A stretch of 64,000 bases of DNA from the NCBI GenBank assembly GCA_049999765.1, contig JBNGIQ010008246.1, forward strand, positions 1 through 64,000. Direction: 5' to 3'. Under the pieces are notes generated by a model, which worked only from the letters and a program-made list of their open reading frames with translations, had not been told where the DNA came from and made no database searches. The DNA is from Phaeoceros laevis. Taxonomy: Eukaryota; Anthocerotophyta; Anthocerotopsida; Notothyladales. The position numbers and the translations under genes were made by a program. Below, in pieces: positions 54,599 through 64,000 of the stretch. How positions within the stretch are numbered: the first letter of the stretch is position 1; the number at the start of each line of letters is the position of its first letter.

Positions 54599-55354
54599 AT
54601 GGGGGGCCATAACAAACCTCACCAAACAGAGGATACAGCTTTCATTAAAGAGAACCAAAGACGAGAATCGAGATCAATCAACAAGTTCATAAACGACATA
54701 CCTGGAAAAATGCCGAGAGACCATAGATCTCAAACAGGAAGCGATTCCGTCCTCACCTACAAGGACTGTCCTACGAAGCCTACCACTGCCCCTGCACCGG
54801 CCCCTAAATCAGCACCTAAACCAATGGATCCGTCGTTATATCCCCGGGGGGAAGTCGAAGTGGCACGAATGAATGATCTCTCTATGAAGCTTTGGAAGAG
54901 AGTGAATGCAGGGTACCTTATTCCCTACAGAAGGTTGGAGACGGACTACACAGGTAACTTCAAGTACAATGAGAGATTGATCGGGAAGACGGACCGCTCA
55001 TTCATGCACAAGCGGGACATGTTTTCTGAGTATGTAGAATATGCTGCTAGGATGAAGGGCATGATGATCAACAAAAAGCCCTTAGATAAGCCGCTGTCAC
55101 GAGGCAAGCCTAAGACAGCACCTGCAGCACCCAAAGCAGCCCCTGCTGCTGCCGCGGCACCGGAACCAGGGCCAGTTGCTCCTCCCATCCAGCCCGTGGC
55201 CCCCAGTCCAGCCCCAGCTGCTCCTGCCCCTACTCCAGCCCCAGCGGCTGCACCCATTGCCCCTGCTCCAGCTCCAGCGGCACCCATTGCCCCTGCTCCG
55301 GCTCCTGCACCCACGGCCGCCCCTGTGACTGCACCAGCGGTCCCTGCTACATGA
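54599..55354 (+). CDS. orphan protein with Pro/Ala-rich C-terminus
   Basis: I do not recognise this gene. The open frame begins at 54599; a likely start is the ATG at 54710 (MPRDHRSQTGSDS), giving about 214 aa. Residues after PMDPSLYPRG form a compact, mixed-charge segment (MNDLSMKLWKRVNAGYLIPY, then FMHKRDMFSEYVEYAARMKG) that looks like a folded helical module. The last ~80 residues are almost only P and A in PAPAP repeats, likely a disordered linker or tail. No signal peptide, membrane segment or zinc ligands. Single exon, like DRC1 and the SNARE gene beside it. The strong amino-acid bias of the tail also produces a long antisense open frame, so coding status rests mainly on the central segment. 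Confidence 0.55.
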   Translation: MGGHNKPHQTEDTAFIKENQRRESRSINKFINDIPGKMPRDHRSQTGSDSVLTYKDCPTKPTTAPAPAPKSAPKPMDPSLYPRGEVEVARMNDLSMKLWKRVNAGYLIPYRRLETDYTGNFKYNERLIGKTDRSFMHKRDMFSEYVEYAARMKGMMINKKPLDKPLSRGKPKTAPAAPKAAPAAAAAPEPGPVAPPIQPVAPSPAPAAPAPTPAPAAAPIAPAPAPAAPIAPAPAPAPTAAPVTAPAVPAT

Positions 55355-55842
55355 ACAGTGCCAAACTCTCCATGAACCTTGCAGTCTGTCATGCATACTA
55401 CCATGTTTCGGCAGGCTCGCCAGCCCCCCATAAACTGAACTAAGGACTTTTGCAACCTTATTAGGTTCTTGCACCTTTTTTGCAGTGCTTATGTCACGTG
55501 GCCAGGCTTGGGCTTTGAAGATGCTAGAAGTCAGAACCGCATTGATTGTTCTCGCACAAGGTAGACGTGGGTCTGCAGAGCCTCCTTTGGATCTCCACGG
55601 GTAGAACCCTGATATCTTAGTTGCCTCTGCTGTGCCAAGAAAAGTCAAAACCTGATGAAAGCTGGTTCTGTCCTACGAAGCATGAAGATCTGTAATCGCC
55701 TTTCTGTCCAGTTTTGTGGATGCACAATGGAACCTCTGTCAAGTTTTCGCACTTTACCTGAAAAATCTATGACAAGAGATCCATAATCATCTGCCCGCTG
55801 GTCAGCTGCCGTGGGTTTCGGGTCTTCAGGTTACTCAGTTGG

Positions 55843-56070
55843 ATGAGCAGTAAGATTACCAACAGGGACCTGAACAATGCCGAGTATGTTAAGGCACATG
55901 AATCTGGATTCTCAAAACACCCTATATCGTATGCAAGCATCACGCAACCACCAGTAGAAATACCAGAAGTAAGTCGGCCCACACACACCCAAGAAGTGTA
56001 CCCAACGGAAGGCAAATTCAAACACTCTCTGCCAACTGCCCAACCTAAGTCAGCGGCACAACAGCTATAA
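55843..56070 (+). CDS. small hypothetical ORF, 75 codons
   Basis: ATG-initiated frame with balanced composition (MSSKITNRDLNNAEYVKAHE at the start) and no recognisable domain. It could be an exon, a micropeptide or chance. Rests on frame and composition only. Confidence 0.22.
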   Translation: MSSKITNRDLNNAEYVKAHESGFSKHPISYASITQPPVEIPEVSRPTHTQEVYPTEGKFKHSLPTAQPKSAAQQL

Positions 56071-56168
56071 CACTGCCTTCTCAATCAGTCGAAGGCGATA
56101 ACAATAGATGCCCGCGCAATGAACAAAAGGGATTAGAATCTCTTCCTCCAACCAGCTGAAAATGTTTA

Positions 56169-56240
56169 CAAGCTCACATCCAGGTCACCTAGACCTCACA
56201 TCCAGGTCACCTAGGTTTAGGTGACCTGGAAGTGAGCTTG
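56169..56240. repeat. 23-bp inverted repeat with internal direct repeat
   Basis: Left arm caagctcacatccaggtcac plus cta at 56169-56191; right arm 56218-56240 pairs at 22 of 23 positions. Between them the sequence ctcacatccaggtcacctag is repeated directly. RNA from either strand could fold into a stable stem. Confidence 0.9.
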
Positions 56241-56520
56241 GGAACATCCATGCGAGAAATCTTACCCTGCCTCGATAACTGTTCACCTGAACACGAGGCT
56301 GCATCCCGCTGGAGCTGCTACCCCTTGGCTTACCCACTCCACTCCACCTACAAGGTTGGTCAGAACCATCTCTAGAGGCCATTGAGCTTGCAGCTGCTGG
56401 CAATAAATTCATGTTCCGCGCCCTGAGTTCCATGGCAATCGACCCGTCAGTCCCTGACATGCGGATCCGCCCAATTCTGCGCCTCCATTTCTTCCCAGGC
56501 AGGCCCTTACGGTCAAGGAC

Positions 56521-56580
56521 GCCATGCCCTTCAGATTGCTAGGATGCCATGCCCTTCAGATTGCTAGGATGCCATGCCCA
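56521..56580. repeat. 25-bp tandem repeat, 2.4 copies
   Basis: The unit gccatgcccttcagattgct plus aggat is repeated exactly twice, followed by the first nine bases of a third copy. Confidence 0.95.
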
Positions 56581-57012
56581 TAGGTCTGTCTGCTGCCACG
56601 CTTTGTCGAACAGCTAAGAACTCACTGCTGCGCCTACACCTAGGTCACTCGAAGGTGCACCCGAGCTCGAGTTGGTCACCTGCCGGGGAAAAAGCTGGTA
56701 TCATGCAATACGTCCCTCGTGCTCGGAGACTCGGGCCGAGCAGCCCTAACGAGACTGCAAGGCGTGTAGTAAGACCGGTCGCAACACGCTGGCGACTCCG
56801 CGGACGAAAGTAGTGAGAGGCGAAGACCGCTAGTGAGAGGTAGAAGCGAAACACCAAAGGGAAGAAGCTCGAACTTGGAGAAACACACTGTGTGATTAGG
56901 CAGTGAAAGGTCGACCTGGTGGGTGAGAGCAGCAGCTGCGGCAAGATCTCTCATTCTGCCGATATCGTGCCTTATCGTGCAGCAGGCGAGCTCTCTCTGA
57001 AGGTTTGGAGGC

Positions 57013-58526
57013 ATGGCAGCGGTAAGTGTTGCCTGGTTTGGCTACTTTGTGTGTGATGCATCGGATGATTACATGGGGAGGGTTGGAGAGGGTGTATAGT
57101 GTGTAATGCCTGCTGCAAGATCTTAGCTTGCACGTTTGCTGTGGAGCTAGCGCATCGTTTACTGGTGTGCATATGGTGAGGGTTGCTGGTATGGCGCAGG
57201 GTTACGTGAAATGTGCGAAAGCAGTGTGTGACAGTAGATCCTTGGTTTGATGGTATTGCAGAAGCGCCCTACGCACGTTCCCAAGTTTGGTGACTGGGAT
57301 GCTAACGATCACATGCCTTACACGGCGGTGTTCAACCATGCTCGAGTTGGCAAGGGCACTGGTGGGAAGGCGTTCAATCCGAATGATCCGGCAGATAACC
57401 CTGAAGCATTTGGCCTGCGCAATGATCGGGTTGCAGGGCCACCAGGTCCCCTACCCCCTCCAGGGGTTCCAGGTCCTCTAGGTGGCAGGAAGTCAGATGA
57501 TTATGAAGACTCGGTGCCAGTGGCGCCTCCTCGAGGTCGGCATGAGAAGAGGCCCAGCAGAGAGGAAATTGATTTCCGCCGGCCGGCGGAGGCACCTCGC
57601 AATCCGTATGGAAATCCGGGAGGGAACCCGTACTCTGAGCCTCCCCGAAGATTAGGACCTGAATCAGTGCCAAGCCGGCCTGCGCCTGAAGCTCGGCCGC
57701 CCCCTCGTGGAGCTCCAAGTGGGCCAGCCAGAACAGGGTCTGGGGGTGTCAATGGCGCTGACCGCATCAATGGTGATGGTAGCTCGCATGGCAGCTCGAT
57801 GGGCAGTACTCGAGCAGATGCATCACCAGTGCATCCGCAGGCCTATCAGCAGCGGTACAGCCGTCCAGGAGGCAACTCCCCTGCGAGAGGGCCAGGAGAG
57901 CCAGCATTTGCGCCTCCAACCCCAAACAGATCGAGGATGGGTCCCGGAGGAAGGCCTAGTGACACAGTAAGTACCATCTGGATGTGGCTGTGCACATTTT
58001 GCGTGTACTTGCTTATGCTTAGGTAGGTTGAATGCGGTAGCACAGTGGGCCGTAAGAAATGCAACCTGTTGGATGCAGTTGGCACCTCCCTGTGCTCCAT
58101 ATGCTCCGTATTCTGACGACTTTTGTTTGATTACCATATTCAGCCGGACAGAAGCTCTGCTCTGCCCAAGTTTGGAGATTGGGATTCTAAGAATCCGAAC
58201 TCTGCCGACGGATTTACTGTCATCTTTGACCAAGCCAAAATTGAAAAGAAATCGGGGGGAGCTCAAGGCCGTTCTAATTTTCCGGCAGAGTCACCAGCTC
58301 GGCGTGATGAGGACCTCTACAAGACTCCAGGCCGTGAAAAACCAAAAGCAGAGGTCAGTAGTGTGGGACATGTGCACTTCTGGTATTTTTGCTGTAATCG
58401 TCAGGCATGTTTATTCTTTGGGGTAAGGCATGACTGTGGGACCTATGCTAACCTCAGAAACTGCTGCTGCAGCCCAAGTGGTACCACAGTCTGTGCCCTT
58501 GCATGGCACCAAGTGGGGATAACTAG
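57013..58526 (+). CDS. RIN4: RIN4-like protein with two NOI (AvrRpt2-cleavage) domains
   Basis: Plant immune regulator family that sits at the plasma membrane and is guarded by NLR receptors in flowering plants. Four exons: 57013-57021 (MAA), 57262-57966, 58144-58353, 58473-58526; 325 aa. N-terminal NOI: HVPKFGDWDANDHMPYTAVF, followed by NPNDPADNPEAF. C-terminal NOI: LPKFGDWDSKNPNSADGFTV then IFDQAKIEKKSG. Both carry the PxFGxW core that the bacterial protease AvrRpt2 cuts in Arabidopsis RIN4. The region between is a disordered, Pro/Gly/Arg-rich linker. The terminal exon encodes PKWYHSLCPCMAPSGDN, whose two cysteines fit the acylated C-terminus of the family. A second in-phase terminal exon, 58588-58647 (PWKLLRATQQ...), has no cysteine and could be used instead. 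Confidence 0.9.
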
Positions 58527-58587
58527 TGGCTTGCAGTAACAAGCTCTAGGGGTGATTAGCTGGTTGCTTATACTCTTAAAATTTCAG

Positions 58588-58647
58588 CCATGGAAGCTTC
58601 TCCGGGCTACTCAGCAACAAGACCGCATCAAGGAGAGTGAGAACTAA
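58588..58647 (+). other. alternative terminal exon of the RIN4-like gene
   Basis: Good acceptor (aaaatttcag), same phase as the cysteine exon, 19 codons then TAA. It would replace the cysteine-containing tail by a charged one. It rests on splice signal and phase only. Confidence 0.45.
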
Positions 58648-59406
58648 AAGTGCAGCTCTTTACCCGTCCATGTACCTGCAATTGTAAGGGGTTTTGTGTA
58701 TCCACGCTTGTGATGTGCTTCTTACCAGCAAAATACGCGTGTACATTTTAGATGCAGGTAGAGATTGTTTAACATTGCTGCTTCAGGTCCTCATGCTCGA
58801 AACATGATGTTTTGAAGCATACTCTCGATAGAGTCAGTGATATTGTGTCTGCCAATTCCGAGCTGTGCAAGCCGGGTGGGTGCGCTTGGGTAGTTTCATG
58901 AAAAGGCTGTGCTGTTGGGAGCAATTGATCAGAGCTGTGAGCCTTCTTGTCGGCCTAAGAGCTGCTGGTTATAGGAGGCGTCGGGAGTTCTTATAGGGTA
59001 CCAGATGCTGTAGTCTACCAGATGCTGAGGACAGTATCTAGTGTGGCTGTCAGGATCTGGAGAGCGATTCATCCTGCGGGATTATGTTGTAGAAGTGCCT
59101 CTTCATTTATTGTAATGTATAACAATATCGCCCGGACTTTGTGCCATATCGGTTTCCTTTCCATGCACGTGCAGCAACCTATCCCGACATTGAAATGTCA
59201 CTACCCCCTAGTGATGCTAAATTATTTCATACCTTATCGCAGGAAACCAGCAGCTTTTCGAAGTGCTTCTACTGCTCCCGCCCAGTAGGAACTTGAACTG
59301 GCACGTGACTAAGAGACCTTTGGCTCAAACAATAGGTGACACTATATGAGGATTCAGAATGCCCAAACTTGCAAAGCTGAAGAATGGGACTGAAAAAGGG
59401 GGACAG

Positions 59407-59420
59407 CCCCCCCCCCCCCC
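59407..59420. repeat. homopolymer C14
   Basis: Fourteen consecutive C; its length is likely to be error-prone in the assembly. Confidence 0.95.
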
Positions 59421-59456
59421 ACCGTAGCTGATTCTACACTTCGCAGTTCACTTCAG

Positions 59457-60026
59457 CTACCCAAGGGAGATGAGCGGATTGAAGTTCCAAACCAGTAGAA
59501 TGTTAATGTTTGCCAATAAATCCAACATATCCGTCCGCCAGCAGAGGCTGCGTGACCGAGCTGTCAATGGCGAGCCCACAGGATGTAAGCAGCAGAGGGA
59601 GTCCGCCAGCGCTAGCGCGGTCATCGTAGGCATGAAAAATGGTACCACTTCTTCTGCCATCACAAGCGCAAAAACCAGATCATGATCACCGCTAATAGGC
59701 GGAGCATCACAAGGAAAATGGCTGATTGACAGGGACTCATTGCGAGATCTCACCTTGGGGGCGCCTTGGCTAACGGAGTCATGAGATAACTCTCGATCTG
59801 TCACACTTGGCAGCGATGGGCCGGGGGATTTCTTGCTTCGCGGTCCTTGCGGGTCTTCGTAGACGAAGGTGAACTCGCTGTTGGCGGCAGCAGGTCCCCC
59901 AGTGCCATTGTAAGGGTGCTGAGGCGACCTGCTGCTCATCGCGGGAGCGGATGGAGATGCTTGAACTGCTGTTACAGGGGATGGAGCGGCAACAAGTGAC
60001 GAGAGAACAGCGCCACAAAGAAGCAT
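59457..60026 (-). CDS. hypothetical protein with signal-like N-terminus
   Basis: ATG-initiated open frame of 189 codons. The start MLLCGAVLSSLVAAPSPVTA resembles a cleavable signal or plastid presequence. A Ser/Pro-rich stretch and EFTFVYEDPQGPRSKK follow; the last third is hydrophobic. No domain recognised. It may be an incomplete exon model or a chance frame. Confidence 0.3.
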   Translation of the reverse strand: MLLCGAVLSSLVAAPSPVTAVQASPSAPAMSSRSPQHPYNGTGGPAAANSEFTFVYEDPQGPRSKKSPGPSLPSVTDRELSHDSVSQGAPKVRSRNESLSISHFPCDAPPISGDHDLVFALVMAEEVVPFFMPTMTALALADSLCCLHPVGSPLTARSRSLCWRTDMLDLLANINILLVWNFNPLISLG

Positions 60027-60615
60027 GCGCTCTGCACGGGATTGGCTTTGAATACTTCTTGACTAATTTTGGATATCCCAGCACAGGAGCCACTACTGTA
60101 GATAGATAGATCAAATGTAACGTGCCTCAAGTGGTTGGTGGCACTTGGTGCTCAACCACGGCACACACAATGATTTTTCTGGCAGTGTTGACTCCATTCT
60201 CTGCCAGTAATAGTATGCCCATTACATCACTTCCCGTCGAGTCCAGTCCGACTTGAAGGTTGGTGACTTCGTATGGCGACTCATTAGAGTCTCGCTGCTC
60301 AGAAACTTTAGATGAATGAACAACGTTTGCGGCTCTCAGTTCTAAGTGCTAACAACCCGGGACGCCTCTATTCGCCTAATTCAAGTCGTTTACAAATTAC
60401 GAAGTGTATGTACAGGTTTTTGACTAGGTGGACCCAACTTGCCGTCTAGCAGCTTTTTGCTGCAAGAAAACAACCGCCATAGTAAGACGAGGTGCCTCCG
60501 AGATAGTTGATTCATGCATCAGGAACCAGAATGCGTAGATGGAATCCGGTCAGCTTACTTGAATGCGCCCTTGACAGCTAACTAACTGCAGATCAGGGAG
60601 AACAATGGAGATAAA

Positions 60616-61939
60616 CTACAAGAAATATTTCATCCGCACATCCCTTTTCATGGCATCATAAACTGCACAAACCTACAAAAGGAAGACTAGTTAGGAGGTT
60701 GTTGATCAAAAGAGAGCGTGACGCCAAACTCGACATGACTGCCTGCAAAGACTGTGCTCACCTGCTCACTGGATTCCACTAGAACGGGTCCGATGTTCAC
60801 AGACACATATTTCCCCTTTGCTGATACCTTCCGACTGACACTTTCCTGCGAATGACGAGTCATACGGTCACATTAATTCTGGCGTACTGACATTTTTGAG
60901 TGTCATGACAAAAACGAAGTCCCTACATTCAGGCACTGACATCCACCCCCCCCACCACCACCATCTTCAGCCCATGCTAGTGTTCTCTTACCTCTGGAAC
61001 CGGACTTAGGAGTACAGACTCTACTGCGAGCACCATTGCCTGGACAAAGTCGTCCCCTCCAACACCAATAGCAGTAAAGCCCCGGGTCATGGGATACGAG
61101 TTAACCTGTTACATCTCAAAGAGAATCATGAGACAGACTGACAACGAGAGAGGGTTAACATGAGTAGGTACAAGCGACAGCCTCATGATAATACTCTGCA
61201 TACCTTCTCATCAAGCACTCTCCACTCCTCCCTCCCAGAACCTTCGGCCGCCGTCACACCCATCACCACGTTTGTGGTCTGAGCTAGTCGGCCATCAGCT
61301 TTTGACACCTCTGCAATGAAGATTGAGACGATAAAGAATCAAGCGCATTTCCTCAGACACACTAAAATGAGCTGGCCAGGCAGTGCTGTAAGCGTTTATC
61401 GTACAAAAAAACCGTCCCGGACCTACAACTAGAATGCTCAGCTAACATTAAGTTGGTGTAAACAGGAAACTGCGTATTCCGACACATTATCTTGAATCTG
61501 TTTCCTTGAAATCCCTGATGCAGGCAGACTAAACTTTCACTGCATGCCACGAAGAAGTCCTGGAGGACTATGCGTTTAGGTCAGTCGGTACAACCAGGGA
61601 GAAAAACCTACCTGTGATTGCTTTGAGTACAGCTTCCTGTGGGGGACTTCTGCTATCACTGCTGCTCTGCCTGTAGTTGCATCTGCAAGCTAAAGAAGAA
61701 AATCCCAGAGACCTCCAGAGTCCGGCCTGTTTCATCAACCTGCAACTCTGCAGCCTGTGCATTGGTCTTGACCTGGATGTCATAGGAGAGGTGGCAATTC
61801 GCAGCCTTCCTGTCATCAGGGCACCGCAATGAGCGCCTCCCATCCTGCTCCGGCCCGGGCACGTCGCCTTTGCCAACACGGTTTGTTGTATGCACTGGGT
61901 GCCTCGAAGAAGCACGCTCTCACCCTTTCTCTGCTCCAC
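60616..61939 (-). CDS. DUF493 (YbeD-like) protein, plastid-targeted
   Basis: Small ACT-like-fold protein family of unknown function, found in bacteria (YbeD) and plant plastids. Five exons, 61612-61939, 61204-61310, 60992-61105, 60762-60845, 60616-60672, sum to 690 bp (229 aa; 188 aa if the ATG at 61816 is used). The first ~85 residues are rich in S, R, T and hydrophobics (SPMTSRSRPMHRLQSCRL), typical of a chloroplast transit peptide. The family region starts SPPQEAVLKAITEVSKADGR and continues with QTTNVVMGV, YPMTRGFTAIGVGGDDFVQA, MVLAVESVLLSPVPE, KGKYVSVNIGPVLVESSEQV and the very conserved end YDAMKRDVRMKYFL. All junctions are in phase. The function is not inferable. Confidence 0.88.
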
Positions 61940-62254
61940 ACCTTCGGAACTCGCAGCCGGCTGAGCGTTGAAAACTAACCAGAATCAAGTCGTGAGGCGA
62001 TCCCGCGGTAATATGGGGAGATTCTTGTACCAAGCAATGAGCGTGCTCACATTCTGCAGCTTCACCTATTTGCTCGCCAAAGTTCGCACAGGAAAGTAGC
62101 AGGGGATGAAACGTGGCGATGACATTGCCTCAAGCATTCACTGTATCAGGGCCTAAACGAACGGGATGGCCGAAACGTTGTCAGTGAAAATGATTACACA
62201 GGTGCTGAGTGTTTTTAGTTTCGCGCACTCAATCAAGCACTGAAGCAGGGATGA

Positions 62255-64000
62255 TGGCTACTAGTTGCACTCCATGAGCTAGCTTCAAGGGAGTCCTGTC
62301 ATGGCAATCGTGCTGCAAATCGGGCGGGTGTCTCCCGCTATGCCTTGCTCATTCATGGCCGATGTCTTTGCCTCATCTGCAGCAGGAAGAACCTCTGGTC
62401 TAGGACCGGACGGCAACTATCAAGAAGTACAAGAGCAGCTCTGCGAGGAGAGCTTCTTAACCCTCCGGATTGGTGGGACGACAGGCGAGACCAGGCAGGA
62501 CCTTCACATTCACATTTGGATGCCCTGGCATGGCTTGGAGGAGATGATGCAGGTGTTGCAGCAGATTCAAACGGAAAATGCCTGGCGCCAACTGTGTGTG
62601 CTTTCAGAGAAGTCCCCCGGCACTCGGAATTCCGGCACAAGAGAACAAGAGAGCCCCTGTGCTTGGACAACCAGACTGTGTGGGCGATTCTCGGCTAGCA
62701 AACTTGGATTTACACCCAGGGGTTTCCACATGAGGGGATGATTTTCAAAGTCTGTGCAAGGATGGACAATTGGACAAGGCGGTAGGTGCCATGAGCGAGC
62801 ATGGTACCATTCCGTCTCTGATAGTTCTCTCTTGGAGGCTTATGCAAAAAAGGAAGGCCCTGGCAGAAGCTAAGCGAGTGCATGCTCACATGTCCAAACA
62901 TGGTTTGGAGTCTGCTAAGTTCCTCGGGGAGTTGGTAGTGAGCACACAGGTGAAGTGCGGTGGACTGAAAGATGCGTTTGCAGGTGTTTCAGAGGTTTCG
63001 ACACAGAAGTGCTTTCTCCTGGACGTCCGTGATTTCTAGTTACGCCACCGCTGGACAGGGTCACGAGGCGCTTAGAGCTTATGACTCTATGCAAAAGCAA
63101 GGGTTGGAGCCGACCAAGTATACTTTTCTCAGCCTCCTGAAAGCTTGTGGCAGCATATCTGACCTGCACGAGGGCAAGCGCATTCATGCTGAAGCTGTGA
63201 AATACGGGTACGGCAATGATTTGTTTGTGGGCACGAGCCTGGTCCACATGTATGCCAAGTGTAGGAGTGTTGTGTATGCACAAAATGTGTTTGATGCCAT
63301 GCCTCAGCGAAACGTGGTGTCATGGAATGCAATGCTGGGAGCGTATGCTCAGCTGGACAAACCGGAGAAGGTGTTTGAGCTCTACGAACAGATGCAGCAG
63401 GAAGGTGTGAGTCCAGATGATCGGACTTTCGTGAGCCTGCTCCAAGCATGTAGTGTACTAGCAGAGAAGGAAGGCAGTACTCGTAGATATGGGAGATCCA
63501 AGTGGCTCGGCAAGGGGATAGCATTACATGATCATGCACGGAGAAAAGGCTACAGTGCAGATCTCTTTGTGGCTAACACTCTGGTCAGCTTATATGGGAA
63601 GTGTGGAAGCATTGCGGAAGCGCAGGCTGTGTTTGATGAGCTGTCCCAGCGGAACGTGGTCACATGGACTGCGTTGCTTACAGGATACGTGCAGCTGGGC
63701 CAACCAGAGAAAGCTATGCAGCTGTATGATCAAATGCAGGAAGAAGGTGTGAGTCCAAATGAGCGGTCCATTGCCAGTGCAGTCCAGGCGTGTGGCATGC
63801 TTGCAGAGAAGGAGGATGTGGATGGAAAATCTTCCAAAGAATGGTGTTTTGTGAAAGGGAAAGTGATACATGATATGGCTCGCACAAAGTTCTACGAAGC
63901 AGATATTTTTGTTGGCAGCAGCCTTGTTAGCATGTATGGAAAGTGTGGCAGCATTGTGGATGCACGCAGTGTGTTTGATAGGTTACCACACCAGAATGTA
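62255..64000 (+). pseudogene. second PLS-class PPR gene with upstream PDF motif, frame-disrupted, truncated by window edge
   Basis: Paralog of the PPR gene at 8958-12755, sharing its repeat type and L-motif insertion. A frame open from 62255 to 62698 carries ELLNPPDWWDDRRDQAG and, after about 40 residues, PRHSEFRHKRTREPLCLDNQ then TVWAIL. Together these fit the PDF motif of plant OSB organelle ssDNA-binding proteins (WWDNR ... PDFKHK ... LWLD ... WV). The PPR part begins DDFQSLCKDGQLDKAVGAMS after an in-frame TGA at 62731, and shifts frame again near 62980 (extra base in gcgtttgcag compared with the paralog). From there the frame is open to the window end with normal repeats (GNDLFVGTSLVHMYAKC, ADLFVANTLVSLYGKCGSI, ADIFVGSSLVSMYGKCGSI). 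The outer segments are in the same frame, so two compensating indels would restore one gene. Pseudogene or sequencing errors. Confidence 0.7.

Larger units (their letters stand above)
58648..60615. other. intergenic, one weak ORF
   Basis: Holds the RIN4 3' region, a poly-C run at 59407-59420, and the open frame 59457-60026 (-) listed separately. Confidence 0.45.

Noticed and set aside
62301-62741. 146-codon open frame over the PDF segment
   Set aside because: A different frame contains the PDF signature and continues the frame of the later PPR repeats; this one matches nothing.

Overview
The window is nuclear DNA of a land plant with motile sperm, most likely a bryophyte or other seed-free plant. 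Three things support this. Several genes are plant-type: a chromomethylase, a long PLS-class PPR protein, RIN4/NOI, SYP71 and a HINT4-like protein. A full-length DRC1, a subunit of the flagellar nexin-dynein regulatory complex, is present, and seed plants without swimming sperm have no use for it. A PAS-type hybrid histidine kinase like the moss PHK proteins is also present. Introns are short (about 70-150 bp) and numerous. I cannot name the species; a gene-dense genome with small introns would fit a hornwort or a similar lineage.

Layout. 1-1.4 kb: decayed Crypton-like tyrosine recombinase. 1.4-2.6 kb: degenerate tandem repeats. 3.3-8.3 kb (+): 22-exon chromomethylase. 9.0-12.8 kb (+): giant PPR gene. 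12.8-13.4 kb (-): intronless cupin. 14.1-16.5 kb: AT-rich stretch bounded by two 55-bp direct repeats and holding a RING-H2 gene. 16.7-20.7 kb (-): HAD-type 5'-nucleotidase family gene. 21.7-23.3 kb (-): J-domain protein, divergent from a HINT4-like gene (23.8-25.7 kb, +). 28.1-29.1 kb (-): acireductone dioxygenase. 29.1-38.2 kb: no convincing gene, with simple and degenerate repeats. 38.2-43.0 kb (-): PAS hybrid histidine kinase. 44.4-49.2 kb (-): PEX6, interrupted by a 100-N gap. 49.7-51.8 kb (-): DRC1. 53.0-53.8 kb (-): SYP71-type SNARE. 54.6-55.4 kb (+): Pro/Ala-tailed orphan. 57.0-58.5 kb (+): RIN4-like. 60.6-61.9 kb (-): DUF493 protein. 62.3 kb to the end (+): a second PPR gene, paralogous to the first, with frame disruptions and an OSB-type PDF motif ahead of the repeats.

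The genes form no pathway or cluster; this is an ordinary chromosome segment with housekeeping, signalling and organelle genes. Exon models were built by hand from splice signals, reading phase and family similarity recalled from memory. For the chromomethylase, HINT4, RIN4, acireductone dioxygenase and DUF493 genes the summed exon lengths are divisible by three. The points most worth following are the PDF-PPR arrangement, the repeated insertion inside the PPR L motifs, two in-phase alternative terminal exons in RIN4 that differ in a cysteine pair, the decayed recombinase, and several assembly artefacts (gap-flanking duplication, Tn5 adapter-like sequence).
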